From: an uncultured Lactobacillus sp.
Lineage (GTDB): Bacteria > Bacillota > Bacilli > Lactobacillales > Lactobacillaceae
NCBI GenBank assembly: GCA_948500755.1
Contig: CAOOYH010000003.1
Location: forward strand, 1-64,000
Direction: 5' to 3'
DNA: 64,000 bases
Position 1 is the first letter of the stretch; every line of letters begins with the position of its first letter. The notes under the pieces are model-generated. The model saw only the letters and a list, made by a program, of their open reading frames with translations, was not told the DNA's origin and made no database searches. Of this stretch, positions 26,919 through 35,998 are shown piece after piece. Made by a program: the position numbers and the translations under genes.

Positions 26919-27662
26919 CTAATTTTTAATTTCTTTCAGACCTTCACGACGTCTTCCCATATTGAACCATGGTGAAACTGTAAATGCCAAAACATCATTA
27001 ATCACATAAATAAGTGAGTTTACAGCCATCGCTAAGGTAGCATCACCTTCGGCATAAGTTACACCCCAAAGAATTAATTGGAAAATACCACTAGCTGTCC
27101 ACCAAAAGTATTGGTTATTGTAACGCATAAAGCACATAATCCCAGCAGTAAGAGAAATAGCAAAACTGATAGCATCAATCCATGGACGAGGATCATTAGT
27201 AAACTTACCAATCAAGTAACCACTAACTGCATAAACTGCTAAAGTACCAACGATAGCAATAACCCATTCTTTAGCCCCAAACTTTCGCAAGTGGTTCTTA
27301 GTATCATCGTTCCATGACTTTACTGAAAGAATAACTGGCAAATCAAGAGTAGCAATATAAGCAATTTGTTCAAAAATTGATAAGTAGTTCTTAGCTTCAA
27401 GTCCTGCATAAATAAAACAAGCTGCAGAAATCAACCCAAGCCAACCATTGATTGCTTTAGTAGCGTTAATTGCGAGCACACATAAAGTACCAAGTAAAGT
27501 ACCAATAAAAGTGATGATAGTGACTGCCGTCATCTTTTGCTGAATTAAAAGTGCAAGTTGAAAGCCAAAAGCAAAAAACCAAAGCATGTAGTTTTGTACA
27601 GGCCAGCCTTTTAATTGATTAAAAAGCCAGACAAAATAATTCTCGTTGTTATCAGTATGCAT
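26919..27662 (-). CDS. pnuC: PnuC-family nicotinamide riboside transporter
   Basis: A 247-residue membrane protein with about seven helices that takes up nicotinamide riboside for NAD synthesis by facilitated diffusion. It has the PnuC pattern LPVILSVKSWNDD, WNFFxxxx-like NNQYFWWTASGIFQLILW and DVLAFTVSPWFNMGRRREG. The ATG at 27662 is chosen, because GGGGAG lies close upstream. A promoter and a symmetric repeat lie before the gene. Confidence 0.9.
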   Translation of the reverse strand: MHTDNNENYFVWLFNQLKGWPVQNYMLWFFAFGFQLALLIQQKMTAVTIITFIGTLLGTLCVLAINATKAINGWLGLISAACFIYAGLEAKNYLSIFEQIAYIATLDLPVILSVKSWNDDTKNHLRKFGAKEWVIAIVGTLAVYAVSGYLIGKFTNDPRPWIDAISFAISLTAGIMCFMRYNNQYFWWTASGIFQLILWGVTYAEGDATLAMAVNSLIYVINDVLAFTVSPWFNMGRRREGLKEIKN

Positions 27663-27691
27663 AAAGTCTCCCCATTCCATTCTATGCCCCT

Positions 27692-27711
27692 AAACACTAT
27701 ATATTGTGTTT
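27692..27711. promoter_or_regulatory. Candidate operator upstream of pnuC
   Basis: Arms AAACAC and GTGTTT are separated by eight AT bases, a 20-base symmetric site between promoter and gene. It suits a regulator of NAD metabolism acting as a roadblock, but the factor is unknown. Confidence 0.45.
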
Positions 27712-27745
27712 GAAGCGAACTTTTTTCTTAAAAACGACATTATCT

Positions 27746-27774
27746 AGTATAGTAGCCTGATTTTTTAAATACAA
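27746..27774 (-). promoter_or_regulatory. Promoter of pnuC
   Basis: TTGTAT (27769-27774), a 17-base spacer and TATACT (27746-27751) on the minus strand. Confidence 0.65.
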
Positions 27775-27803
27775 GAATTGACTTTTATTTTTATTTTGCT
27801 ATG

Positions 27804-27829
27804 CAAAAAAAGAGCAGCTTTCGCCACCC
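27804..27829 (-). terminator. Terminator of the PAS-protein gene
   Basis: GGGTGGC-GAAA-GCTGCTC hairpin with wobble pairs, followed by a run of seven T on the minus strand. Confidence 0.75.
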
Positions 27830-27845
27830 TTTTTTAGAAAAAATA

Positions 27846-28592
27846 TTAATATTGCGAGGCACCTGTTGTTGTATCAGGCTTTTCTTCCTTCTTTTCTTCT
27901 TCAGCTTCAGCTTTTGTCGAAGCACCAGTTTTTGCGTCTGGATCTGAATTACGACGGTAAGTTGCACCTGTTGTTGCATCTGGATCTACGACTAATTTTT
28001 GACCAGTAGTCTCGCAGAAATATTTAACAAGTGGATATAAATCTTGAACCCATTCATAAATACCAGCGTAATTGCCTTTATCATCTTCAACACGCTTGTA
28101 ATAATGCAAAACCAATTCTTTTAAATTACCTGTGGGAACTGGCATGTATACATCATCATGACCATCTTGCTTAGTACGAAGGGCATGAACCACTTTTTTA
28201 GCTTCAGGAATCACATCTCCCACATTAGGGTGAACTGCACCCATAGTATCCCCAACTTGGTCAGGAGTACGTTTAGCCTTCATCTTATAATTAGGATCGG
28301 TTGGACGGTTGTACCATAAAAATTGATTGTTATCATCAACAAAAGTTAATTCCCCAATAGTACTACGAAGCATCCAGTTAAGTTGATCCACTGTCATTAA
28401 CCCTGCATCTAGTTTTACATAATCGCTACCTTCAGCTGCATGAACTTTTTTAGCTGCTTTTTCGAGCCAATCTGGGTCATTTTTGTCAATTCCCTCAATT
28501 GTAGTACCAGCTTCAGACTTTCCTTCGGCCTTGAAATCTTCTTTCATATATTCATCGGGATTCATATCTTTAAGCCACTTAGGTTCTGCCAT
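27846..28592 (-). CDS. PAS domain protein with Thr-Gly-Ala tail repeats
   Basis: A 248-residue cytoplasmic protein. The ATG at 28592 is chosen (AGGAG upstream). Residues about 58-185 look like a PAS sensor domain: GELTFVDDNNQFLWYNRP, KRTPDQVGDTM, then MPVPTGNLKELVLHYYKR. No output domain is attached. The tail carries three copies of PDxxTGAS/T, with an acidic-lysine stretch between copies two and three. It stands alone with its own terminator. Ligand and role are unknown. Confidence 0.72.
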   Translation of the reverse strand: MAEPKWLKDMNPDEYMKEDFKAEGKSEAGTTIEGIDKNDPDWLEKAAKKVHAAEGSDYVKLDAGLMTVDQLNWMLRSTIGELTFVDDNNQFLWYNRPTDPNYKMKAKRTPDQVGDTMGAVHPNVGDVIPEAKKVVHALRTKQDGHDDVYMPVPTGNLKELVLHYYKRVEDDKGNYAGIYEWVQDLYPLVKYFCETTGQKLVVDPDATTGATYRRNSDPDAKTGASTKAEAEEEKKEEKPDTTTGASQY

Positions 28593-28711
28593 AATTAAAA
28601 CTCCTTTGATAAACACAAACTTTGTACAAATCCATTGTATAATGTAAGCTGTTTCATAGCAAGGAAATAGCTAATTTAATTAATACAAGTATATTTATTT
28701 TATATAAAAAA

Positions 28712-30316
28712 TCACATTTTTGTTTCTATACGATGCTTATCCAAATGAACAATTTTATCAAACATCGATTTTTCTTTTTCTGAAATTTTATGGGCTACTT
28801 CAATAACAGCGATTTTTGGATTTTCAAGTAAAGTTTTATGAATTGCCAAGGATAAATTAGGATCTAACGCACTAGTAGCTTCATCAGCTAACAAAATTGG
28901 TCTTTGCGACAAAAGTGCGCGTGCAATCTCAACCCGCTGAATCTGTCCTCCAGATAAATTATTCCCATCTTCGCCGACATTGCTATCTAGACCATGTTCT
29001 TTTACCAAATCTTCTAAGCCAGCTTCTTTAATTGCTGCTTGTAATTCTTTATCACTTATTTTTCTACCCAACGTGATATTAAAGCGCAAAGTATCATCAA
29101 ACATAAATGGCTTTTGATTCACATAGGAATAAAAATTATGAGCCTTTTCCCAGTTGCCTGAAACATTTTTCCGATTGATGATAATCTCTCCATTTTTCGG
29201 CTTTTTTAATCCTAACATTAATCTTAAAAGGGTTGTTTTTCCCCAACCGCTTGGAGCCATCAAGAGAACCTTTTCACCAGGTTGAACATCCAAGTTTACA
29301 TTTTCAAAAATCCGTTTTTTATCTTTATGCGTTACATAAGATAAATCCCGAATTTGCATCCCTTCAAAATCACCTGGAATATGCTTATTATGCTTAAACG
29401 TATAGTTGAGAGCCTTCTTAGTTTTTTCCCACATTGGAACTGTAGATTTAACTTGATTAAATTCATTAAAAAGCGTTACAACTGGCGTTATGAAGTTCAT
29501 TGCCAAGTCAACCATCATTACCAGCGTTCCTACTTCTAATTGGCCCTGCATCATTAAAATACCGCCAATTGTACATGGAATTATAAAACAAAACAATTCA
29601 GCAGCAGAATAAATTAATTCCAACGCCCATGCTTGAGTTAAGGACATTTTTCTCAAAGCATTTTCCATATTGCGAGCAGCGTTAATAGCACGGCTCACTA
29701 TCTTTTCTTGGACATTATATAATTTAGCTGATTGAGCTCCGTTTAAAGAGTCAGAAACATTCTGGGTATAAATTGCATTCTTGGCCGCCCAAATTTTTGA
29801 TTTTTTGGTAATAACCGGACTGGTAATCATTTGAATTAAGGCTGGCACGATCATTGCCACTACAAAAACTACAGTCATTTGCCAAGAAGAATAAAAAGCA
29901 AAACTAATTGCACCAATAAAAGTCAATCCCTGTAAAATCATATCCAATTGAGCATTTACACGATTTGTTTCAATCTGTTTTAAATCATTAGTCAATAAAG
30001 ATAATCCATTTTTGATATCTGGATTACCCTGATCTACTAAATAAGTTAGATTCGCTCTCTTAAAAACCATATTTACGTCTCGAACAATAGTCATTTTAAC
30101 CGTTTCATATACAAAATTACTTGCCATAAAACATAATTGACCAAGTCCAGTTAAAATTGCCAAACGGACTAGATGCATGTAATCATGCGATCCCGAAGAA
30201 GCAACATTAAGCATAATTTTGATCATATAAGCAACAAAGACAATATTACAGGCTTTAATTGCTGCCAAAATTGTAAACAACACAACTTGGCTTTTTTTCG
30301 CATATTTTAAACTCAT
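28712..30316 (-). CDS. ABC transporter, fused permease and ATP-binding protein
   Basis: A 534-residue half-transporter: six membrane helices (about 12-290) then the ATPase (about 325-530). Walker A is APSGWGKTT, signature LSGGQIQRVEIARAL, Walker B ILLADEATSALD. It should work as a homodimer exporter, as no partner gene is adjacent. Substrate unknown; lactobacillus relatives are called multidrug or peptide exporters. Confidence 0.88.
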   Translation of the reverse strand: MSLKYAKKSQVVLFTILAAIKACNIVFVAYMIKIMLNVASSGSHDYMHLVRLAILTGLGQLCFMASNFVYETVKMTIVRDVNMVFKRANLTYLVDQGNPDIKNGLSLLTNDLKQIETNRVNAQLDMILQGLTFIGAISFAFYSSWQMTVVFVVAMIVPALIQMITSPVITKKSKIWAAKNAIYTQNVSDSLNGAQSAKLYNVQEKIVSRAINAARNMENALRKMSLTQAWALELIYSAAELFCFIIPCTIGGILMMQGQLEVGTLVMMVDLAMNFITPVVTLFNEFNQVKSTVPMWEKTKKALNYTFKHNKHIPGDFEGMQIRDLSYVTHKDKKRIFENVNLDVQPGEKVLLMAPSGWGKTTLLRLMLGLKKPKNGEIIINRKNVSGNWEKAHNFYSYVNQKPFMFDDTLRFNITLGRKISDKELQAAIKEAGLEDLVKEHGLDSNVGEDGNNLSGGQIQRVEIARALLSQRPILLADEATSALDPNLSLAIHKTLLENPKIAVIEVAHKISEKEKSMFDKIVHLDKHRIETKM

Positions 30317-30444
30317 AAAAACTGCTATTTCCCTTCAAACTTATTACTGGAAACATTATACGCGAAAAGGTAGCAACTTCTCAAATTAGCTAGATATCAA
30401 CGAATGATGTAGAATGGAAAGAAATGTTGAAAAGGAGTTTGAAA

Positions 30445-31359
30445 ATGAAGACAGGTACTAAAATTATTACTCTAGACAACGGTTATCATCTTTGGACTAA
30501 TACTCAAGGTGAAGGTGACATTCATTTACTCGCTCTTCACGGCGGTCCTGGCGGTAATCACGAATACTGGGAAGATACTGCAGAACAATTGAAGAAGCAA
30601 GGTCTTAACGTTCAAGTTACCATGTATGACCAATTAGGCTCTTTATATTCAGATCAACCTGATTATTCTGATCCAGAAATCGCTAAAAAATATCTAACTT
30701 ATGAATATTTCTTAGATGAAGTTGACGAAGTTCGAGAAAAATTAGGCCTAGACAATTTCTATTTAATTGGTCAAAGCTGGGGTGGCTTGTTAGTTCAAGA
30801 ATATGCTGTAAAATATGGTCAACACTTAAAGGGTGCTATCATTTCTTCAATGGTTGATGAAATTGATGAATATGTAGAATCTGTAAACCGTCGCCGTCAA
30901 GAAGTTCTTCCACAAAGTGAAATTGATTTCATGCATAAATGTGAAGAAAATAATGACTACGATAACAAACGTTACCAAGATGACGTTCAAATTTTAAACA
31001 TTAACTTCGTTGATAGAAAGCAGCCTTCAAAGCTTTACCACTTAAAGGATATCGGTGGCAGTGATGTTTACCACGCATTCCAAGGCGACAATGAATTTGT
31101 CATTACTGGGAAACTTAAAGATTGGCACTTTAGAGATCAATTAAAGAACATTAAGGTTCCAACTCTTTTAACTTTTGGTGAACAAGAAACAATGCCAATT
31201 TCTACTGCTAAAATTATGCAAAAAGAAATTCCAAATTCTCGTTTAGTAACTACACCAGATGGTGGTCATCACCACATGGTTGATAATCCAGATATTTATT
31301 ATAAACACTTAGCCGACTTTATCCGTGAAGTTGAAAATGGTAGTTTCAAAGGTGAATAA
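30445..31359 (+). CDS. pepI: Proline iminopeptidase
   Basis: A 304-residue alpha/beta hydrolase (family S33) that cuts N-terminal proline from peptides. The ATG at 30445 is chosen, because AAAAGGAG lies before it. HGGPGG (32-37) forms the oxyanion region and GQSWGG holds the nucleophile Ser111; GGHHHM carries the catalytic His. It works with PepT and PepD in proline-rich peptide use. It is monocistronic. Confidence 0.93.
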   Translation: MKTGTKIITLDNGYHLWTNTQGEGDIHLLALHGGPGGNHEYWEDTAEQLKKQGLNVQVTMYDQLGSLYSDQPDYSDPEIAKKYLTYEYFLDEVDEVREKLGLDNFYLIGQSWGGLLVQEYAVKYGQHLKGAIISSMVDEIDEYVESVNRRRQEVLPQSEIDFMHKCEENNDYDNKRYQDDVQILNINFVDRKQPSKLYHLKDIGGSDVYHAFQGDNEFVITGKLKDWHFRDQLKNIKVPTLLTFGEQETMPISTAKIMQKEIPNSRLVTTPDGGHHHMVDNPDIYYKHLADFIREVENGSFKGE

Positions 31360-31365
31360 CCAATA

Positions 31366-31408
31366 AAATAGCCCCTAGATTTTTTTGGGAATCTAGAGGC
31401 TATTTTTT
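31366..31408. terminator. Bidirectional terminator
   Basis: Arms ATAGCCcCTAGAT and ATCTAGagGCTAT lie between convergent pepI and bsh. Confidence 0.85.
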
Positions 31409-31419
31409 GATCAAAATTT

Positions 31420-32370
31420 TCAATAAATCGTAAGTTTATTTAGATTCAAATTTTCATCAGTAATTGTATATTTTTTCAATTCAAAATCAGTGGCATAATT
31501 ACAATAATATGTCTTCGTCTTTGATGAATAGCAAGCCGTGTAAACTGTGTATTCATCTTTTCCTTGGTTGTTAATGACGCTGCCTTTTACCATAGCGACT
31601 GATTTCAAAATATTAAAGAATTTTGCCACATTAGCAGTTTCACCTTTTTGAGTAGGATAATTTGCATTCAAATATGCTACTTTGGCAAATCGAGAAGCAG
31701 GAATACTATCGCCCGGTAAACCCAAGCTACCAGTCCCAACACCCCATGGCATAACTTCTTGGCCATTCCAATTTTGAACCGTAGCATCATGAGGACTCAA
31801 ACCAGTATAATTTCCTAAATTAGTTACTTGCCAGTTAAAATCTGGACTATTAGTTAAAACGCCTAACTTATCTTCAAAAACTTTCATCCCATATTGTTTA
31901 GAAACTTCCACAACAATTGCTTCTTTATTATCACTGATAATCCAGTGAAGAGGAGCAACTGCAAAATCTGAATTAATAGCTTCGCTGACTAAGTTTACAT
32001 TTTTCAAAGCTTCCTTTACTTCTTTAACTGTAGTAAAGTTTTGCGTTACCCAAAGCGTAATCTCATAAGAGGCTAAATTAATTTTTCCATCCACTGGTTC
32101 TTTACTAAATTGGGCATAATGAGGGAAGTTTAAACCAGCTATTCCCAAACCATCTTCATTAAAACAATCAAAATAAGAAGGATAGCCATCTACTACTATT
32201 CCCATTCCAATAACAGCTTTGCTAGTCCTGCTATCAGCTAGGAATTTATATGGTAAGGGATAATTACGTGGCGTAAGGATTACTTTTTCACCATAATCTT
32301 GGCCCACATCAAGATTTCTACCAAAATATAAATTTCCTTGATCATCTGTAAATCTTAAACCTGTACACAT
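31420..32370 (-). CDS. bsh: Conjugated bile salt hydrolase
   Basis: A 316-residue cytoplasmic Ntn hydrolase that splits glycine or taurine from bile salts. The active residues are in place: Cys2 (exposed after Met removal), Arg18, Asp21, Asn81, Asn174 and Arg227. The length and the operon with two MFS transporters fit the cbsH-beta type of L. johnsonii. It ends the operon, with AAGGAGG before the ATG. It supports gut survival in the host. Confidence 0.95.
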   Translation of the reverse strand: MCTGLRFTDDQGNLYFGRNLDVGQDYGEKVILTPRNYPLPYKFLADSRTSKAVIGMGIVVDGYPSYFDCFNEDGLGIAGLNFPHYAQFSKEPVDGKINLASYEITLWVTQNFTTVKEVKEALKNVNLVSEAINSDFAVAPLHWIISDNKEAIVVEVSKQYGMKVFEDKLGVLTNSPDFNWQVTNLGNYTGLSPHDATVQNWNGQEVMPWGVGTGSLGLPGDSIPASRFAKVAYLNANYPTQKGETANVAKFFNILKSVAMVKGSVINNQGKDEYTVYTACYSSKTKTYYCNYATDFELKKYTITDENLNLNKLTIY

Positions 32371-32372
32371 TT

Positions 32373-33731
32373 TTAATCCTCCTTAACTTCAGCTTTTTGA
32401 TTTTGATGTTTAGCAATATAAACTCTTTGAATTTTCTTAATTCTAATTACTGAAATAACTAAAAGTACGAAGCCCACAATTACAAAGGCCATCATGAAGT
32501 ACCATGCTACTGTAAAACTGGCTTTTCCTTTAATTATTCCAAATAATGGTGCACCAATAGCAAATCCAATAGCATATGCAAGGCCGACATACCCTAACAT
32601 TACTCCTTGATCTTTAGCACCAAATAAATCTTTCGCCATAAATGCTGGACCAGACATATAGCTAAATACGGCCAAACCACAAAAGATTGAATATGCTATT
32701 CCAGCTACTTTGCTTACATGAGACCCATATGGTTGTAAACTTACAAAGATCATCATAGCAATAGATAAAACATACATGCATCCCGCATATGTCATAGATT
32801 TAGCTGTACCAAATTTATCGAATAAGATCCCACCGGATACATTACCAATTAAGCAACCAACTCCATACATGGATCCTATTAGACCAACATCTGTTAATGA
32901 TAATTTAGTATCAAGAAAAGCGGCATAGTCTTCATTTAAAGAAGCTAGTCCTAAACCAATAATCAGAAAGCCCAAGCTAAAAATCCAAAACCATTTCATT
33001 TTTAAAACTTGCTTACCGCTCCAGCCTTGGAATTCTTCTGCTTTTGCCTTTTCTTGGGCAGCTTTACTTTCTTTCAATTCTTGTTCGCTAACTACAATTT
33101 CATTCTTTTTAGGCGTTCTAATAAATATTGCAATAATTACACCTACAACTAGCAATGCAATCGCAAAAATAAAGAAAGGAGCCATTGAAGTTAAATGGCC
33201 AGTTTTAGTATTACCAGTCATAAAGTGCTTCAAGATTGCTTGAGTAGCTGGTTGCAAAAAGATATTACCAATCGAACCACCACAAAAGGCAACTCCTAGG
33301 GCAGCCCCACGACCTTTTGCAGGAAACCAGTGATTAATTACCCAAGGAACACCTTGTCCAGAATAAAATGTTGACCCAATCATACAAATGATAGCCGCAA
33401 TATAAAATTCAGGTAATTTTGTACTAATTCCAAAAATTACATAGGCAATTGCTGAAAGACCAATACCAATTAAATACATTACCCTAAAATTTATCTTTTC
33501 AAGACCTTTACCAATAAATGGTGATGCAATAGATGCTGCCACAGCACCAAAAGTAAAAATCAATGTATATGATGCCAAGGTAAAATGAAAAGTATTAACT
33601 AATGGGTGTACAAAAAGTGGCTGAATATTTTGAGCAATCCCATATGGAATTGCTTGGGTAAGCATACACAGAAATACCATAAAGTATTTATATGCTTTGC
33701 TGACAGTTTTTTCATTACTTGCGCTAGCCAT
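32373..33731 (-). CDS. cbsT2: Conjugated bile salt transporter, MFS (OFA type)
   Basis: A 452-residue major facilitator with 12 helices. It is close to the neighbouring cbsT1 product and shares with it long identical blocks such as FYSGQGVPWVINHWFP. The central loop has a charged stretch (about 210-235). It sits between cbsT1 and bsh, two bases before bsh, the known cbsT1-cbsT2-cbsH order. It probably imports conjugated bile salts or exports products. The start follows AGGAGGAGG-like sequence. Confidence 0.88.
   Translation of the reverse strand: MASASNEKTVSKAYKYFMVFLCMLTQAIPYGIAQNIQPLFVHPLVNTFHFTLASYTLIFTFGAVAASIASPFIGKGLEKINFRVMYLIGIGLSAIAYVIFGISTKLPEFYIAAIICMIGSTFYSGQGVPWVINHWFPAKGRGAALGVAFCGGSIGNIFLQPATQAILKHFMTGNTKTGHLTSMAPFFIFAIALLVVGVIIAIFIRTPKKNEIVVSEQELKESKAAQEKAKAEEFQGWSGKQVLKMKWFWIFSLGFLIIGLGLASLNEDYAAFLDTKLSLTDVGLIGSMYGVGCLIGNVSGGILFDKFGTAKSMTYAGCMYVLSIAMMIFVSLQPYGSHVSKVAGIAYSIFCGLAVFSYMSGPAFMAKDLFGAKDQGVMLGYVGLAYAIGFAIGAPLFGIIKGKASFTVAWYFMMAFVIVGFVLLVISVIRIKKIQRVYIAKHQNQKAEVKED
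33178..33237. repeat. 60-base direct repeat, cbsT2 copy
   Basis: This stretch is identical to 34553-34612 in cbsT1. It runs from GGAGCCATTG to TTCAAGATT and codes for the same peptide around HFMTGNTKTGHLTSM. Confidence 0.9.
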
Positions 33732-33756
33732 AATAACCTCCTCCTTCTAAATTGTT

Positions 33757-35112
33757 TTACTTTTCCAAAACAATATCCGACTTATCAGCAACCATTTCTC
33801 TTTGTATCTCTTTAATTCTAATGGCTGCAATTATTAATAATATAAATCCAATCGCAACAAAAGCGATAGTGAAGCACCATGCTATTGTAAAATTGGTAAT
33901 TCCTTTTATTACACCAAAGAGAGGTGCACCGATAGCAAAACCAATAGCATATGCCAAACTAATGTATCCCAAGTTAACGCCTTGTGCTTTTGAACCAAAC
34001 AAGCTTTTAGCCATAAATGCTGGACCAGACATATAGCTAAATACTGATAGGCCACTTGTAATAGCCCAACCCATACCAGCATACAAACTTATCCTACTGT
34101 CGTAGGGATGGAATGAAATAAAGATCATCATTAAAATCGAAATAATTAACATAATTCCAGCATAAGTCATTGATTTAGCTGTACCAAACTTATCGAATAA
34201 ATATCCTCCGGAAATATTTCCGACAATCCCGGCTATCCCAAAAACAGAACCAATAATTCCTACTTCAGTAAGCGACAATTTAGTGTCTAAAAAAGCGGCA
34301 TAATCTTCATTTAAAGAGGCTAGCCCTAATCCAATAATCATGAAGCCAATACTAAAAATCCAGAACCATTTCATCTTTAAAACTTGTTTACCGCTCCAAC
34401 CTTGGAATTCATGAGCAGCCTTTTCATGAGCTGCTTTTTTATTCTTCTTAACTTCTTTTTTGGGTGCCAAAGTCTCAGTTGATTTAGGCACTCTAATGAA
34501 AGCAGCAATTATTAATCCAACAATTAATAAGACAGCTGCAAAAATAAAAAATGGAGCCATTGAAGTTAAATGGCCAGTTTTAGTATTACCAGTCATAAAG
34601 TGCTTCAAGATTTCCTGGGTAATAGGTTGCAGAAAAATATCACCAATTGATCCACCACAAAAGGCAAGTCCTAATGCAACGCCACGCCCTTTTAAAGGAA
34701 ACCAGTGGTTAATTACCCACGGAACACCTTGTCCAGAATAAAATGTTGAACCTACCATACATACTATGCCTGCTATATAAAACTCAGGAAGTTTCGTACT
34801 TATTCCAAAAATTACATAAGCACCAGCTGACAAAACAATACCAATGATATATAGAAGTTTAAAGTTTACTTTTTGTAATGCCTTTCCAACAAAAGGTGAA
34901 ACTATTGAACCAACTACCGCACCAAAAGTAAAAATTAATGTATAAGAAGCTAATGTAAAATGAAAAGTATTAACTAATGGGTGTACAAATAAAGGCTGTA
35001 TTAACTGAGCAACTCCATAAGGAATGGCTTGAGTTAACATACACAGAAACACCATAAAGTATTTATAGCCTTTACTTACAACTTTTTTATTTGTTGAAAG
35101 GTTATCAGCCAT
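33757..35112 (-). CDS. cbsT1: Conjugated bile salt transporter, MFS (OFA type)
   Basis: A 451-residue MFS transporter with 12 helices, the first gene of the bile salt operon. The ATG at 35112 gives MADNLSTNKK; the upstream in-frame start adds nine residues without a better ribosome site. It is a tandem paralogue of cbsT2. Family knowledge (oxalate/formate antiporter group) supports an exchange mechanism. A promoter lies just upstream. Confidence 0.88.
   Translation of the reverse strand: MADNLSTNKKVVSKGYKYFMVFLCMLTQAIPYGVAQLIQPLFVHPLVNTFHFTLASYTLIFTFGAVVGSIVSPFVGKALQKVNFKLLYIIGIVLSAGAYVIFGISTKLPEFYIAGIVCMVGSTFYSGQGVPWVINHWFPLKGRGVALGLAFCGGSIGDIFLQPITQEILKHFMTGNTKTGHLTSMAPFFIFAAVLLIVGLIIAAFIRVPKSTETLAPKKEVKKNKKAAHEKAAHEFQGWSGKQVLKMKWFWIFSIGFMIIGLGLASLNEDYAAFLDTKLSLTEVGIIGSVFGIAGIVGNISGGYLFDKFGTAKSMTYAGIMLIISILMMIFISFHPYDSRISLYAGMGWAITSGLSVFSYMSGPAFMAKSLFGSKAQGVNLGYISLAYAIGFAIGAPLFGVIKGITNFTIAWCFTIAFVAIGFILLIIAAIRIKEIQREMVADKSDIVLEK
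34553..34612. repeat. 60-base direct repeat, cbsT1 copy
   Basis: Identical partner of 33178-33237; the flanks differ at once on both sides. Confidence 0.9.
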
Positions 35113-35142
35113 AACGATACATCTCTCTTTCAAGTCCAAAAT

Positions 35143-35171
35143 ATATTATTGTATGCACTTTCAGTATTCAA
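35143..35171 (-). promoter_or_regulatory. Promoter of cbsT1-cbsT2-bsh
   Basis: TTGAAT (35166-35171), a 17-base spacer and TAATAT (35143-35148) on the minus strand. An overlapping TTGTTG with TACAAT at 15 bases is an alternative. Confidence 0.5.
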
Positions 35172-35262
35172 CAAATATTTAGTAATCACAAATAAAACGG
35201 CTTATTATGTTATAATCATTAATTTTAAATTATTAAGAAAAAACTAAACCGATTTAAATACT

Positions 35263-35277
35263 ATCTAAATTTTAGAT
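35263..35277 (+). promoter_or_regulatory. Palindrome before PepSY lipoprotein gene
   Basis: ATCTAAA-T-TTTAGAT is a perfect 15-base palindrome ending 18 bases before a TATAAT box (35296-35301). It overlaps the expected -35 region and could be an operator. Confidence 0.4.
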
Positions 35278-35349
35278 TTATATATGATTTGCATGTATAA
35301 TTATGTGTATACAAGTAAGCGATTTTACGTAGATATAGGAGAATGTATT

Positions 35350-35967
35350 ATGTCAAAAATAACAACTTTTGGAAAAGTAACAGCTTCAATTGCTTTAGCA
35401 TCCCTTATGCTAGCTGGATGTAGTTCAAACAATGATTCCCCCCAAAGCAATTCTTCCACTAAAAATAGTTCTAAGGTAAGTTCCACTAAAAGCCAAACTA
35501 AAAAAGCAGTAAAAGAAAATACTACTAAGCTTAAAACTCAAGAAATTAACTTAAGTCAGTCTGAAGCTTTGAATAAGTTCAATGAACAATTTAAAGACAA
35601 AAAAATCAAAGAAATTGACTTAGAACTTGAAAATAATAAGTATATTTACAAAATTGATGGCTTTGACATGAATAAAGAATATACAGTTAATATCGATGCT
35701 AATTCTGGAAAGATTTTAAATACTCATTCCGAGAAACTTGATTTAGACGAACATTTACAAAAAGGAATTAACCTAGATAAAACTATTAGTCGTGAAGAAG
35801 CAAGTAAAATTGCTGAAAAACATGCTACAGGTACTAGCCAAGAATGGAAGTTAGAACAGGACAATAATCAAACCATTTGGGAAGTTAAGGTCGTTAGTGC
35901 TAACAAAGAAACCGATGTTAAAATTGATGCAATTAATAAGAAAGTATTACATGTTGAAAAAGATTAA
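35350..35967 (+). CDS. PepSY-domain lipoprotein
   Basis: A 205-residue surface lipoprotein. The ATG at 35350 is chosen, because TAGGAGA lies before it and a lipobox LAGC follows 20-odd residues later. A Ser/Lys-rich linker leads to two PepSY-like repeats: LSQSEALNKFNEQFKD and ISREEASKIAEKHATG, each followed by a strand ending in VxIDAxxGK-like sequence. PepSY domains are thought to inhibit or guide proteases. A paralogue lies at 37555-38148. Confidence 0.86.
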   Translation: MSKITTFGKVTASIALASLMLAGCSSNNDSPQSNSSTKNSSKVSSTKSQTKKAVKENTTKLKTQEINLSQSEALNKFNEQFKDKKIKEIDLELENNKYIYKIDGFDMNKEYTVNIDANSGKILNTHSEKLDLDEHLQKGINLDKTISREEASKIAEKHATGTSQEWKLEQDNNQTIWEVKVVSANKETDVKIDAINKKVLHVEKD

Positions 35968-35969
35968 AG

Positions 35970-35997
35970 AAAAAAGCTCCAAAATGGAGCTTTTTTA
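35970..35997. terminator. Bidirectional terminator
   Basis: Arms AAAAAGCTCCA and TGGAGCTTTTT between convergent genes. Confidence 0.85.
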
Positions 35998-35998
35998 G

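Noticed and set aside
35263..35277. Terminator upstream of the PepSY lipoprotein
   Set aside because: The palindrome has a one-base centre, is AT-rich and lacks a loop, so it cannot act as a terminator hairpin.
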